From NCBI GenBank assembly GCA_009859145.1, contig VRVR01000029.1:186001-250000 (forward strand): a stretch of DNA of 64,000 nucleotides, written 5' to 3'. Of the stretch, positions 10,077-20,968 are shown one piece after another. This DNA comes from Andalucia godoyi. Lineage: Eukaryota > Discoba > Jakobea > Jakobida > Andaluciidae. The translations under genes were made by a program, and so were the position numbers. Numbering within the stretch: position 1 is the first letter of the stretch; each line of letters starts with the position of its first letter. The notes beneath the pieces were generated by a model. It was not told where the DNA came from. It worked only from the letters and a program-made list of their open reading frames with translations, and searched no databases.

Positions 10077-10896
10077 TCTTCTTTGTCGTTTTCTTGTTCT
10101 TCTTTGTGCTCCTGTACTGAAACAGCTGTCTTCATAAATGAGCCAAGGAAAAAAAGAAAAAAAAAAAGAAGAAGAAGAAGAGAAGAGTTTGTGCGCTCCA
10201 GGAAACCATCAGGAAGCAAACAAGAAGAGCAAAACCATCCGGGAGGGCCCTTCAATGGAAGTCGCCTCCCACCTGTTCTACTCGTACTTTGTGGTCCTGC
10301 GTTTTCCTGCCTCGGAGAGCGCGGGGAAGTCTACAGAAGACACTGCTTCGCCACGGAACATCCCAACATAGTTTCCGTGCGATAGACTCTTCGCCGCTCG
10401 CCAAAGCATGAATCACTACTGATCATCGGCTAAGCTGTCACCGAAGACAGATCTAATTTGGGGCGAGCACCAACGCTACATCAAAGGGTCATCGCAACCA
10501 AACATATTCCCCAATCGATTCAACATTCAATAAATGAACGTTGAAGGAAACAAAAATGTGGTCGGTGGCGCTGCACATTGCTGCTCCTTCTTGTTCTTTG
10601 GCTAGATAAAGCGTATTCCGAACTCAATCGATCACATCTTTGTGGTTTGATGGTCACCCGTTTGCTCAGCCAGAAACGGAAAGAATAGGAAGAAAGGAAA
10701 AAAGCGATGAATGAAGAAATTCCAGACTTGACTACGGTAGAAAATCGTATTGTTCGATGTTTATCGTTTTGATAGATACGCAAAGCTGTCATCCTTTCGT
10801 TGTCGGAAACCTCTTCCGCTTTCCTCAAATCCGAATTGGTAGTTGTTGTGCACCACCAAAGATAATAATAAGGTACTCCAAAACACGCACACACAT

Positions 10897-10928
<32 letters not shown>

Positions 10929-11097
10929 CAAAGAGAGAGAGATAGAGAGAGAGAGGTAGAAAGATAGAGCACTGTTATTCGCGAGAAATCGTGCCCCTTT
11001 TCGGTTGTTGTTGTTGTTGTTGTTGTTGTTTTCTTTAAAATCAGCATACATATACAGGTACAGGCGGAGGTGTAAAGAGGAAAGGAACATTCGGACG
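10077..11097. other. 1 kb intergenic region
   Basis: No defendable gene. It contains an (AAAG)n/(GA)n tract at about 10898-10961 and a (GTT)n run at about 11006-11029 just upstream of the PHD-protein start. A long minus-strand frame through this region (10520-11371) is built from these repeats and overlaps the real gene, so I do not count it. Confidence 0.6.
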
Positions 11098-12678
11098 ATG
11101 GGAAACAACAGCAGCTCGAGTGCTGCAGCAGACACGCAGGTTTCCTCTGTTTCCCACACGAGCGCGTCCAATTCAAATTCACATTCACATTCAAATTCAG
11201 AGTTCTTGGTCCGCGGAGCTCAGGGTTCGACGACTTCTGCGTCGTCCAAAAAACAATGTCCCACAAAAGTTCTCGCACCTGATTCAGAGGAAGAGCAAGA
11301 AGAGGAAGATCTTGTTCAACGTACGAATGTTTCAGAGGGGTCAAAAAGAGCTTCTTTAAAGCGAGAAGCATCGCTTACTGCCTCGGGAGGTCCATCAGAA
11401 AGAAAGAGACTGAATAGTCGCATCTATGCACAGATTGAACGACATGCGGGCCCCGGGCGTCCTGATGACGACGACGACGACGACGACGACGACCTGCTGA
11501 TGCGACGAATGGACGATGTTCGGTCTGATCAGAGCTTCGTTCCGCCGCCGAAAAGACCAAAGAAGCAGGTTAGTATTTTGGAGGACTCTGATGATGACGA
11601 GATCATTTTGCTGTCTCGAAGATCTCCTGCTCCAGATCCATACAAGGAAAACGAACTCTTTGCACCGTGTTCTATGCCGACGCAGCTGCCAGGCAAGAAT
11701 CGTGGTGCTGATTTTGTTCGTCAATCGTTGGGTGACAAGGAGCCCTTGGTGATTGAAGTCGGTGCAACGAATGGCGATCATGGAAATGAATTCCTTGAGG
11801 AGGAGGTCCAAAGTGGCGGTGGTGGCGGGAACCAGGCGATGTTTCTGGTGGAGCCAACGCAGATCATTCCGGCGGCACTTCCGTCGTTTTCAAACTCTCT
11901 CTTCCCGTATGAGCGGTTTCCGGAGTTGGAGAGCTCGAAGGACCGCCATCTAGGATCGGGCATCAGGAAACCGTCGCCGTCCAAGGTTTCTCCAATGCCT
12001 GGCTCGGTGTTCAACACTCCCAATGGCAGATCGTCGCTCAAGATGTTCATCACGTCCGAAGAGGAAGATCCGCAGAGTGGCGGACCTATTTGTGTAGCAG
12101 CCTCGCAAGATACCAAGGTGGCAGATGTGTCGCAGGAGCCGCTGCTGGTTCAGACAAGCAAGCCGCACTGCAAGGCTGCGGTTAATCCACAAGATCGTGC
12201 GTATGCATCAGGTGGCGAAATTGGTGACGACGGTAGCGTCGATGATGCGCGAGTCCCGCTGGTGGAAACCCACGCATGCGCTCTCTGTCATCGGCGGCCG
12301 GAAAGCAGCACCGAGGATCTGGGAAGATTCATCGGGCCGTATCCGTTCTGGGTCCACGAGCAATGTGCTGTATGGTGTCCGGAGGTGTACTGGTTTGAGG
12401 AAAAACTTGTGGATCTCAGACGTGCCATTTCTCGAGGAAAAAGGCTCAAGTGCGCGTATTGCCACAAGGTAGGGGCGACCATTGGCTGTCTCGTTCCCTC
12501 CTGCCGTTGTTCCTACCACCTTCCGTGCCTTCTGGAACATGACGACGAATGCGGCATTGATTTTGAAAAGTACCTTGCTGCCTGTCCTCGCCATCGAGAG
12601 CAGCTTCTACAATCATTATCGCCAGCAAAGAAAAAGTCGTCGAAGCAGTCTCCTGCGCGCAGCGCAAAGGGACGGTGA
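11098..12678 (+). CDS. Extended-PHD (ePHD) zinc-finger nuclear protein
   Basis: Predicted chromatin-associated protein, 526 residues in one exon. The C terminus from about residue 393 is an extended PHD module: ACALCHRR, WVHEQCAVWCPEV, LKCAYCHKVGATIGC, CRCSYHLPCLLEHDDEC and ACPRH. This gives the pre-PHD C2HC knuckle followed by the atypical PHD, as in PHF6/PHF11, BRPF and MLL-type proteins. The N-terminal two thirds is low-complexity and likely disordered: a Ser/Asn region with HSHSNS repeats, Glu-rich and KRxR stretches, and an Asp run (about residues 123-132) coded by (GAC)n. The upstream in-frame codons are Leu repeats from (TTG)n, so MGNNSSSSAA at 11098 is the natural start. The MGNNSSS start is also compatible with N-myristoylation, which would be odd for a nuclear protein. 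Confidence 0.8.
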   Translation: MGNNSSSSAAADTQVSSVSHTSASNSNSHSHSNSEFLVRGAQGSTTSASSKKQCPTKVLAPDSEEEQEEEDLVQRTNVSEGSKRASLKREASLTASGGPSERKRLNSRIYAQIERHAGPGRPDDDDDDDDDDLLMRRMDDVRSDQSFVPPPKRPKKQVSILEDSDDDEIILLSRRSPAPDPYKENELFAPCSMPTQLPGKNRGADFVRQSLGDKEPLVIEVGATNGDHGNEFLEEEVQSGGGGGNQAMFLVEPTQIIPAALPSFSNSLFPYERFPELESSKDRHLGSGIRKPSPSKVSPMPGSVFNTPNGRSSLKMFITSEEEDPQSGGPICVAASQDTKVADVSQEPLLVQTSKPHCKAAVNPQDRAYASGGEIGDDGSVDDARVPLVETHACALCHRRPESSTEDLGRFIGPYPFWVHEQCAVWCPEVYWFEEKLVDLRRAISRGKRLKCAYCHKVGATIGCLVPSCRCSYHLPCLLEHDDECGIDFEKYLAACPRHREQLLQSLSPAKKKSSKQSPARSAKGR

Positions 12679-12830
12679 TCTCAGCGAAGGAATTGCCAGC
12701 CACATTCTCATCTTATTTACATGTACAGCGCAGCTCACCAATCGAAAGATCTAAAAGAAGAAAAGCAAAGCATGAGCCAAAGTGCAGAAGCTAAATGGAC
12801 GCATGGCCGATATCTGTTCTTCGTCTTCTA

Positions 12831-12862
12831 TTGCAGGTGCAGGTGCAGGTGCAGGTGCAGCG
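12831..12862. repeat. (GGTGCA)n short tandem repeat
   Basis: Five or so copies of the hexamer GCAGGT lie between the convergent PHD and LRR genes, in the 3' flank of both. Confidence 0.85.
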
Positions 12863-12881
12863 TCAGCAACCAACCCAGTCA

Positions 12882-14009
12882 TTAATGTGCTGCCGCAACC
12901 TGCATACGCCCGTCTACTTCATAGGGCACGCAGTCGATAATAAACTCTTTTGGAGCCATTGTGACGACGCGGTCCAGTAGTCTGCAAGATATATCCGAAA
13001 AGTTGTTTCCCCAGACGGAGACCTTTGAAAGAACGCTCTGCGAAGCAATTGCTTCCATCAACAGGCACAGCCCTGCATCGCCAATCTCATTCGACGACAC
13101 ATTGATCTCCTTGATCACTTGGTTCGTGGCCAACAGCTGTGCCAATGCAGCGGCGCCCTTGTCAATCACTCTGTTGCAGGCAATATCAATGGACCGAATC
13201 GACTTGTTATGTTGCATCAGTTTCGCAAGATGCAGGCACGAATCTGGGCCCAGTCTGTTGCACCGAAAGTTCAAACTCTGCACGACCTGGTTTCTGGAAA
13301 GCGACTCAACAAGAACAGACAACGCGTCGTCCGTCAATCCATGCTTCGCGAGACTGAGGTGTTTCAAGCGCTTGTTGACCAACAACGTATCCGACAGATG
13401 AATGATGACTTCGTGATCTCGACTGAGCTGCAGCGGCCGATCCAAAACCAGTTTTTCCAAGGTGACGTTTGTTCTCAGTGCAATGGAGAGCGCGATAAGC
13501 GAGGACGTTTTCAGTTCGCAATTTCCAAGATCAAGGCTCTTGATTGACTGATGATCCCGTAAGGCGTCTGCGAAGGCAAGACCTCCTTCGTTAGAGATTG
13601 GATTTTCAGAAACATCAAGAGACTCGATGTAAGAATTACCTCGGAGCGCACCCGCCAAGTACTGCGCACCATCTAGTCCAATATTGTTGCATTTCAGCAC
13701 GAGATGCCTCAGTTTCTTGGAGTTTTTCACATATTTCGAGAGCGCAGAAGCCCCAGCATTCGAAATCTGATTATACGACAAATCAACCTTGGAAAAGCAG
13801 TCGACCGACTCCAGCACTTCAATAAACGCAAACAGCTCCACGTCAGAAACGCGCTTTGAAAAGTTCTCTACGCAGTTGCCATTCAGAATAAGACCAGACA
13901 GCTTAAGCCCTCGTCGTATCGCTTCCTCCACGGACCTGATAAGCTCCGCTCGCGCCTTCACTCCATACTCCTTGCATATCTGAACATACGTATCCAAAAA
14001 ATCCTCCAT
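12882..14009 (-). CDS. Ribonuclease-inhibitor-type leucine-rich repeat protein
   Basis: A 375-residue protein made almost entirely of RNI-type LRRs. There are about nine or ten repeats of roughly 28-30 residues, each with the pattern LxxLxLxxNxIxxxGAxxLAxAL. Clear copies include VDLSYNQISNAGASALSKYV, LVLKCNNIGLDGAQYLAGAL and LDVSENPISNEGGLAFADAL. It has no NACHT, kinase, F-box or membrane segment, so it is a free-standing scaffold or regulator. Candidates are RanGAP1-like or dynein regulatory complex-like folds, but I see no diagnostic for either. The start MEDFLDTYVQICKEYG gives a short helical cap. The next 30 bp upstream is a (CT)n tract in the leader. Confidence 0.75.
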   Translation of the reverse strand: MEDFLDTYVQICKEYGVKARAELIRSVEEAIRRGLKLSGLILNGNCVENFSKRVSDVELFAFIEVLESVDCFSKVDLSYNQISNAGASALSKYVKNSKKLRHLVLKCNNIGLDGAQYLAGALRGNSYIESLDVSENPISNEGGLAFADALRDHQSIKSLDLGNCELKTSSLIALSIALRTNVTLEKLVLDRPLQLSRDHEVIIHLSDTLLVNKRLKHLSLAKHGLTDDALSVLVESLSRNQVVQSLNFRCNRLGPDSCLHLAKLMQHNKSIRSIDIACNRVIDKGAAALAQLLATNQVIKEINVSSNEIGDAGLCLLMEAIASQSVLSKVSVWGNNFSDISCRLLDRVVTMAPKEFIIDCVPYEVDGRMQVAAAH

Positions 14010-14515
<506 letters not shown>

Positions 14516-15314
14516 ATGAGCGAAGATAGAGGCCCTGAGGGACGGCCAGTCATTACGCTTTTTGATATGTGTCTAGAACCCATTCTTGCGGATGCATACG
14601 GTATGTTGGCTTAGTCTTGGACTTGGACGTGGACTTTGACTCGGTCTTGGATTTTGACTTGTTTTATCAGGTCTAACGGTTTTCTTTTTTCTTTTTTTCT
14701 GTTTGTGTTATGTCTTTTCAGCGTCTGCGTTGCATCCCAATTTTTCAGATCTTCCGGATTTCGTAGCAAACCTAGTGTTTGCGAAACTCTCGATTCGGCA
14801 AATTGCAAAAGCAGAGAATCGTCATTTGCAGAGTCGCATTTTCAACAATGATATTATCTGGCATCGGTTTGCATGTCACAAAATGACGAATGTGGAACTG
14901 AATGCGAAACCATTGGATCTTTCCTGGCGCATGTATTATGCTTCATGGAAAAAAACTCGCCGACGCTATTCCAAGTCTTTATCTTTATTCCCCCTTTCAT
15001 CTTCTGTATCATCATCATCATCATCATCATCATCGTCGTCGTCGTCGTCACGTACTCCAGAAAGTCGGTTATTATCGGACAAAAATGAAGAGTCCACTTC
15101 GGATGAGACTGCGTCACTCGACCTTCCTTGTGAAGACCAGGCTCGGAATGCCAGAAGAAGCAGGAAACGATCAATCTCAGATGCCTGTGAATACCGCGCA
15201 AAGAAGAAGGAGTTTGTAAAGTGCCCCGTGTGCCAACAAGCGAAGCCACGGTCGTTAGACTGTCGTTCTTGCAGCAGTCCGGGTTTGTCAGTGGATGATG
15301 CAAGCTTGAGCTAG
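14516..15314 (+). CDS. ELOA: Elongin A-like transcription elongation factor subunit, two exons
   Basis: Predicted RNA polymerase II elongation factor subunit and Cullin-type adaptor acting with elongin B/C. Exon 1 is 14516-14600, the intron 14601-14721 (donor GTATGT, CTAAC branch-like motif, acceptor TTTTCAG) and exon 2 14722-15314, giving 225 residues. Across the junction the protein reads ITLFDMCLEPILADAYASAL then LPDFVANLVFAKLSIRQIAK and DIIWHRFACHKM. This matches the elongin A family order: SLxDLCL helix, F-box-like BC-box motif and the LWKRHC equivalent. It is followed by LSWRMYYASWKKTRRRY. A Ser run (about residues 122-140) and a basic, Cys-containing tail CPVCQQAKPRSLDCRSC follow. Without splicing neither half scores as the family. 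A polyadenylation-like AATAAA lies at about 15392. Confidence 0.8.
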
Positions 15315-15490
15315 CTAGAGCCTGGAACCACCGATTGTGGGTGGCTATCGCTGCTCTTGTAAAAAAAGGAGACCATTCCGCCTCTAGATTGTAATAAAGA
15401 CACACAACAACTCATTCATTCTATTGGAGGACCACAGAGAGAGAGAGAGAGAGGATGCTGTTCGACCATAGAGCAACAGGATCAACGCGT

Positions 15491-18400
15491 TTAGATATGG
15501 TCGAGAGACATGCAGTGGCAGTCACAATCTTTCACAGGGCACACATCATGGGCGCCAAACCATTCCACCAGATGTCGGACGTGGCCCCCATGCTTGCACG
15601 ACTGGCACCAACTAAACCAAGTATCCGGGCCGAACGACAAATCACGATGCTGCACACCTTCTCGTTCCGATGCAACCATCAGCGACGGAGTAGACGAAAA
15701 TCGAGAAGCAGCGGAAAACGTCGCAGACACTTGGCCAATTGCAGACGGAGTGCCAGTGGTTGGCGGTCCCAGAACACTAGAATTAGAAAACTCGATATCG
15801 CCACAGGAAGCAATCGGTGATCCATACGTAATGCCGCAGACAGAACATTTCATCAGCGACTTGGAGCAAGAAGCACACACAGAAGGTCGATTCTCCTTCT
15901 TGACAGCAACCGTGGAGGTTCGAGATAAGCTACCCCAGCCAGCACCAGGGACTGGATTGGGCGGCTGAGAACCACCACCGGGGTTTCCGGGAGCAACGGA
16001 CTTCTTGAGAGGCGCGCCGTGCAGCAGTGAAGCACCGCAGAATGCACATGCAAGATGAACGGGTGGTGCATCATTCGTACTCGACCGAGACATCGACTGG
16101 GACAGGCCAAGGCGATTCCAGAACGACGTAAGGCATACATCGTAATCGGCACGCACCAGATACAAACCCCACCGGTCCAACAGATCACGATACTCATCAA
16201 CCCAGTTAACCCAAACCGGTGCGGGATCTTCTGAGCTGCGCACAGTCAGCGCGGAATACATGTGCTTCGGGAACTGCAGCAGGATATGCGCGGCAGTTTG
16301 CAAGTCAGCAGTATCATTGACATACTGCTGCAGAAGATCAAGAAAATCGCGATCAAAACCAGTGAGCAGCACGCCTTCCAAAACTCCTCCTCTGACATAT
16401 CGATTCTTCATCTCCTTTAGAAATGCAGCAAGGTCGCCATCTGGAAGTATCAACAAAGCCATGGCAATGCGATCCACTATTTGCAAACTTGCATCGCGCA
16501 AAAATGGTTCGATGAGCGACTTCTCTGCAGTCAGAAACACCAAGGCAGCAAATAAATAAGGAGACTTTCGCAGAAGCGACTTCACCATCGGTTGGTCTAC
16601 CATTCTTGCCTTCCAGTTCAGTTTATCTTCGCGGGAGTAAGACGCCAGAGCAAGACCGAAAAAGTAGAACGCTTGGCGGGCATCCGTAGAAAACATCTCT
16701 CCTTCAGATATCTGGTTCAGCATTCGGGAAGCACGAGGGACGTCGTGCATGAACGTCGCTTGAGCCACAAGCCGCTCGGCTGTGACAACATCCGTCATTC
16801 CGTCAATCAGAGGCAAAGAAGCCTGGATGATTGGAATGCCGCACATCTGAAGAGCAACGTTGCGCCGGTCTGGCATGCTGCCCTTGAACTGTAGCCTGAA
16901 ATACTTGTCTGTCTCTTCGGAAATCTTAACTGGTCGGAAAGGCAGTGGCGCATTTTCGACACTGGAATTCGAGGCAAGACCAAGAACCTTGACAAGTCCG
17001 GGAAACGCAGAGGCCTCCGCTTTTGAGTTTGCAGAATCCTCAAAACTCATTTGCTTCATTCTATCAACCCATCTCCAGAAGGATTCCACGTTCGACTGTC
17101 CCAATATCCGGGAAATATCCGCATTCTTTGCACAATCAATTCCGTATCCCATCTGGCATCTCTTCCGTACAGTGTCTGAGACGTCGTTCATGATCACTTG
17201 CAGTACCTCCACACAGGCATGGTCCCTTTCTAAAGCAACTAGCCCTGAAGCTCCCACTGCATACTGCGGAGTCGTCAGGATCTTGGTTGCCTGCAAGAAT
17301 CCGTCAGAAGAGATCGAGACGAGCAAGTCACTGATCTTTGGATGCAGCGAGAAACCGAGAACTGCAATTGCATCTGCTTCAGATCCAAAGGTGTTCATGC
17401 CCGTTGAAATCCCGAATGTTGGCAGCACAGGAGCAGAGAACATGGCATTCACAGCGAATGCAGCGGCAGAACTGTTGTTATGATGACTATTGTTGCTGGC
17501 GCTGGCGCTGGTGCTTTGAGAATTCGCACTTCCTGGGTTGGTGAAGCTGTTATTTGCCGGGGACTCCTCTGACAGAGCACCTCCATGCATTGCCGTAATT
17601 TGGTCGTGGAAGGATGCATTCTGGCTCCCGTTCAATCGGGCGAGGTAGACAGAGTGCCACGCAAAAGGATGGTTTCCTTTGACAGGCCCGTCTCTCACCG
17701 ACCATCTCCGTACGATGGACTCGTCTTTGCAAAGAGTGAAGATCTCGTCTTGCACACAAGATGACCATTCCGCCTGCACAAGAGCCTTGGGCCCCGCAGT
17801 GAAGGATGTGAATGGCGAATCCATTCGTCGAATGTCCCATAGTTTGATGCTCCCATCATCTGAATAGGACATCAGCCTATTGTGGTTAAACGGATCGAAC
17901 CGCACGCCTAAAACTTGCTTTGCAGAGTGTGCAACTTGCACCTTTGGCGTGTTTGTATCACGCAAATCATAGATGCGTAGCCAACGCGTTCCGGACCCAA
18001 CCGCAAGACTCATGGGATCGAAAGGAAGCCATGCTATCGACACCGCTGCTTCCTGTCCTTGAAAATCATACGTTGGTTTTCCAGTCCCGGTCTTGTCCTT
18101 GTTCGCCAAGGAGCTATTTACTGCGCCCAGGCCATGCGCACCACCGCCATTCAAACCGTCGACACTGCTATTTTCATTCAGATCCACGTAGACACCAGTA
18201 AGCCCGACTCTCGCAGGAGAAGCATTGAACGCCCCTATGTTGGACACGGTCTTCGAAGACGATTTTCTGGGAACCGCAACATCGGGTGCATTCAAGAAGA
18301 GTGCTGGAACACCTACCTGCGAATCCCAGATCATCACACAGTTTTCCTTGCCAATGCGATCGTATCCAGCCGCTATCCAATTATGAAACAATGGATTCCA

Positions 18401-18763
18401 ATCGACAGAGAAGCAAGTCCGCGAAGATCGGAGCGCATATTCTTTGATGATTCCGGCCTTGCTGTCCGACTGTTCAAGATCCACAATAAGCAACTTCCCA
18501 GACGAAAGTCCACATGCCGCTAGTCGATCGCTCGATCGATGGCACCAACTGATGCACCTTGGGAACTGAACGTCGGAAACAGTGGAGATCTGGCGAAACA
18601 CTTTAGACGCATCCACGCCCGCACCTACAGCAGCACCTTCTTGCACGGAGCTCGACATCACCGACGCATCAAATCGATACACATGAATCTCGTTGGAGGC
18701 AAGCAGGAATTCGTCATTTGAATCAGGCCTCCATTGCACAATCGGCTTTTTCGAAGAAGACAT
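15491..18763 (-). CDS. MIOS: MIOS (Missing oocyte / Sea4), GATOR2 subunit
   Basis: WD40 protein of the GATOR2/SEACAT complex that controls TORC1 in response to amino acids, at the lysosome or vacuole surface. It has 1090 residues in one exon, somewhat longer than animal MIOS (about 875). The N-terminal beta-propeller includes VQWRPDSNDEFLLAS, CISWCHRSSDRLAACG and VRFDPFNHNRLMSYSDDGSI. The middle contains the helical MIOS-specific segment MGYGIDCAKNADI. The C-terminal zinc module has CAFCGASLLHG, CASCSKSLMKCSVCG, WFSWCQSCKHGGHVRHLVEW and CPVKDCDCHC. The extra length is in Ser/Asn-rich insertions (about 400-440) and a Gly/Pro-rich loop. The frame is open to 18778, but the first ATG is at 18763 (MSSSKKPIVQWRP). 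A TATATA stretch lies about 55 bp upstream. Confidence 0.88.
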   Translation of the reverse strand: MSSSKKPIVQWRPDSNDEFLLASNEIHVYRFDASVMSSSVQEGAAVGAGVDASKVFRQISTVSDVQFPRCISWCHRSSDRLAACGLSSGKLLIVDLEQSDSKAGIIKEYALRSSRTCFSVDWNPLFHNWIAAGYDRIGKENCVMIWDSQVGVPALFLNAPDVAVPRKSSSKTVSNIGAFNASPARVGLTGVYVDLNENSSVDGLNGGGAHGLGAVNSSLANKDKTGTGKPTYDFQGQEAAVSIAWLPFDPMSLAVGSGTRWLRIYDLRDTNTPKVQVAHSAKQVLGVRFDPFNHNRLMSYSDDGSIKLWDIRRMDSPFTSFTAGPKALVQAEWSSCVQDEIFTLCKDESIVRRWSVRDGPVKGNHPFAWHSVYLARLNGSQNASFHDQITAMHGGALSEESPANNSFTNPGSANSQSTSASASNNSHHNNSSAAAFAVNAMFSAPVLPTFGISTGMNTFGSEADAIAVLGFSLHPKISDLLVSISSDGFLQATKILTTPQYAVGASGLVALERDHACVEVLQVIMNDVSDTVRKRCQMGYGIDCAKNADISRILGQSNVESFWRWVDRMKQMSFEDSANSKAEASAFPGLVKVLGLASNSSVENAPLPFRPVKISEETDKYFRLQFKGSMPDRRNVALQMCGIPIIQASLPLIDGMTDVVTAERLVAQATFMHDVPRASRMLNQISEGEMFSTDARQAFYFFGLALASYSREDKLNWKARMVDQPMVKSLLRKSPYLFAALVFLTAEKSLIEPFLRDASLQIVDRIAMALLILPDGDLAAFLKEMKNRYVRGGVLEGVLLTGFDRDFLDLLQQYVNDTADLQTAAHILLQFPKHMYSALTVRSSEDPAPVWVNWVDEYRDLLDRWGLYLVRADYDVCLTSFWNRLGLSQSMSRSSTNDAPPVHLACAFCGASLLHGAPLKKSVAPGNPGGGSQPPNPVPGAGWGSLSRTSTVAVKKENRPSVCASCSKSLMKCSVCGITYGSPIASCGDIEFSNSSVLGPPTTGTPSAIGQVSATFSAASRFSSTPSLMVASEREGVQHRDLSFGPDTWFSWCQSCKHGGHVRHLVEWFGAHDVCPVKDCDCHCMSLDHI

Positions 18764-19107
18764 GTTGTGGAGCCACACACCTCCCCTCCTTTGTTTGAAC
18801 GCTCAAATAGAATAAAAAATATATAAGAAAATGTTTTTTCAAAAAAGATAACAAACAGGAGCAGCAGCATTTCACGTTAAGAATAATAATAGTAATAATA
18901 ATAATAAATGAAGCAATGACTGCGAAACGAAGAAACGTTCTGCACATTTACAGTATTTTTTTTGTCCGAGAAACGTACAGACGTTGCGTTGACTGCGCAT
19001 ACTGATATAAGTATCCAGGCACCTATGATACCAAAACACAACAACAACAACAACAACACAAAAAGCAAACAAGGATGCTCGTAATGCGTAGCGAGAGATT
19101 TACTGGC
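18764..19107. other. AT-rich intergenic region
   Basis: 344 bp between two minus-strand genes. It is A/T-rich, with (AAT)n near 18888-18907 and (CAA)n at about 19037-19058. It should contain the MIOS promoter and the COQ3 3' end. No gene is seen. Confidence 0.6.
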
Positions 19108-19920
19108 TCACCTGTCTTTGACGCCCCAGCACATGTAATTGACGTCCAAGTTTGGGGTCTTTTCAAAAGTGTTTTTCAAAAAGTTGAATCGAACTCCCGT
19201 GAAGTCTACGATTCCGATCTTGTTGAGTTCTGCGAGCGCCGTGATTTCCTGCGGAGTGACAAAGTTTTCCCACTCGTGAGTGCCCTTCGGAACCCAGCCA
19301 AGCACATGTTCTGCAGCTACGATACCCTCCATAAATGACCTCCAAGTTCGGTTGAGGGTTGAAAACACAATGACGCCTCCTGGTTTCAGCACATTCGACA
19401 GCGATTCCACAAACAACGGAGTATCCGCAACGTGCTCAATGACTTCCAGGGCACAAACGGCATCAAATAGCTCGCCGTCCCTTGCCAGTGCTTCTGCAGT
19501 CGTGTTTCGGTACTCGAGAAGCGGAAGTGGATGCTTAAGCAGTCGCTGTCGTTCTTTTGCAACCTCTGTGTTTTCCCGCGTTGCGTCAACACCCAGGACA
19601 TTCGCTCCAAGCCGAGCCAATCCCTCGCTTAGAAGACCACCTCCGCAGCCGATGTCAAGCACTCGGAACCCAGACAGCGGCTTCCCATCTGCTGCAGCTG
19701 CTGCACCCCCGCTCTCACGCGAGAGACGTCCGGGAGCAATAGCAAGTTCGTTGAGACTAATGGCTTCGGAGCAATAGCGAAGGCGAAGGGGATTCAGTTG
19801 GTGTAGAGGCCGAAACGCTCCTTTGGGATCCCACCACGCCTTGGAAAGCGCAGCAAACTTGCTGACTTCATGTGCACTGACAGTTGTCATTCGCCGCAGA
19901 CTGACAAATCCAACACGCAT
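19108..19920 (-). CDS. COQ3: COQ3/UbiG O-methyltransferase of ubiquinone synthesis
   Basis: SAM-dependent O-methyltransferase performing the two O-methylations of coenzyme Q synthesis on the matrix side of the inner mitochondrial membrane. It has 270 residues. Family hallmarks are KFAALSKAWWDPKGAFRPLHQLNPLRLRY near the N terminus (quoted as two blocks: KFAALSKAWWD and GAFRPLHQLNPLRL), SAM motif I VLDIGCGGGLLSEGL (about 87-101), VCALEVIEHV, and the C-terminal ATINRT/LGWVPKGTHEW region, here seen as LNRTWRSF and LGWVPKGTHEWENFV. The start at 19920 (MRVGFVSLRRMTTVS) gives a short basic presequence. The frame is open further upstream but without an ATG. It ends NYMCWGVKDR. Confidence 0.92.
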   Translation of the reverse strand: MRVGFVSLRRMTTVSAHEVSKFAALSKAWWDPKGAFRPLHQLNPLRLRYCSEAISLNELAIAPGRLSRESGGAAAAADGKPLSGFRVLDIGCGGGLLSEGLARLGANVLGVDATRENTEVAKERQRLLKHPLPLLEYRNTTAEALARDGELFDAVCALEVIEHVADTPLFVESLSNVLKPGGVIVFSTLNRTWRSFMEGIVAAEHVLGWVPKGTHEWENFVTPQEITALAELNKIGIVDFTGVRFNFLKNTFEKTPNLDVNYMCWGVKDR

Positions 19921-20968
19921 CCTTTCTTCTTCTCTGTTTTTCTCTTGTACTATGCAAGTCGTCACCTGTATCTACTTGCTTACCGGCAATGCATTTGTGT
20001 GTAGCAGCGATACTCCCAAGTTTCCAAAAGAAAAAAAAATTAAAAAAAAATTTGTATATAAAAAAATAAGAAAAAGAAAAAACAAAAATATCTAACCCGT
20101 CGACACAAAAGCAGAACTTCAACTACATCACAGTCAGCTGTAAAAGAAATCAGCGTCCAACATGCTTCGACATGAAACGAACCTCGCGTGATGCTGCAGC
20201 TGTGGCGCACTTGAGTCTTAATGAACCCCCCCTCCTTTGGGACGCTTTTTTTGACGCCTACATTAAACACTGAACATGCATATCTACGAATAGACATGCA
20301 TATTCAGCCTTGCATCCCGTTGCCGGGAAGGGGATGGGCCCCAACACGCCTCACGTTGTTCCTGAGAAGGGTGCATTTTGATTCCGACGGCCCTAGCAGC
20401 AGACGCTTTCGTGCCCTCAGTTGCAGCGATTGATGCAGCTGGAGATACGAAGGTAGGAAGAGGCGGTAGGCGTAGTGACACGCGGTCTCTTAGGAGGTCT
20501 GCGGGACCTAGGAGGCCCTGTATCGAGCGGCGTAGGCGTGGGCGAATGCGCCATCCCAGCGCACTCACGCCCATATTTGAATAAAAAAATGAAACCAAAA
20601 AAACCAAAGCAACGAATGATAGAATAGATGGCTACGGATGCTGCGTTAAAGAGCGTCGAAAATGCGGAGTCTGTGTCAACGGCTGAATTCTGGCCGAGCG
20701 TGCGTAAGCACGAATTCCTGTGAAGCAAACGTGCCAGTGTCGGCCAGTATTGTCCGTGTCAGATTATGCATTCTTCCGCATGCATGACAATGTCGTGTTA
20801 TTATTCAGCGGTTTTCGTTGTGTGTTTCTGTCGAGAAAGCATTGAGCACGAGTAAAACAGAGACCAACACACATATACGCACACAGAGAGAAAAGAGAAA
20901 GAGAAAGAGAAAGAGAAAGAAAGCGGATAAGAGATACGACTAAGATTGATAGGGGTGGCCTCGCAAGG
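19921..20968. other. 1 kb intergenic region with a GC-rich core
   Basis: No gene can be defended. The segment at about 20220-20580 is visibly more GC-rich than its surroundings and has open frames on the minus strand (20284-20607 and 20417-20728) with Pro/Arg/Ala-rich translations that I do not recognise. A 31-codon plus-strand frame at 20628-20723 (MATDAALKSVENAESVSTAE) is protein-like and ends at a plausible GTAAGC donor with a possible acceptor TTATTCAG near 20810, but the joined product is only about 40 residues and unknown. A GAGAAA repeat (20888-20919) lies before the next gene. Confidence 0.35.

Noticed and set aside
10520-11371. 283-codon minus-strand open frame
   Set aside because: Built from AAAG/GA and GTT repeats (Ser-Leu and Thr runs) and antisense to the 5' end of the ePHD gene.
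16860-17483. 207-codon plus-strand frame inside MIOS
   Set aside because: Antisense shadow of the well-supported MIOS gene; no independent features.
18764-19107. Small Val/Leu-run ORFs on the minus strand
   Set aside because: Derived from CAA and AAT trinucleotide repeats; no start context or domain.
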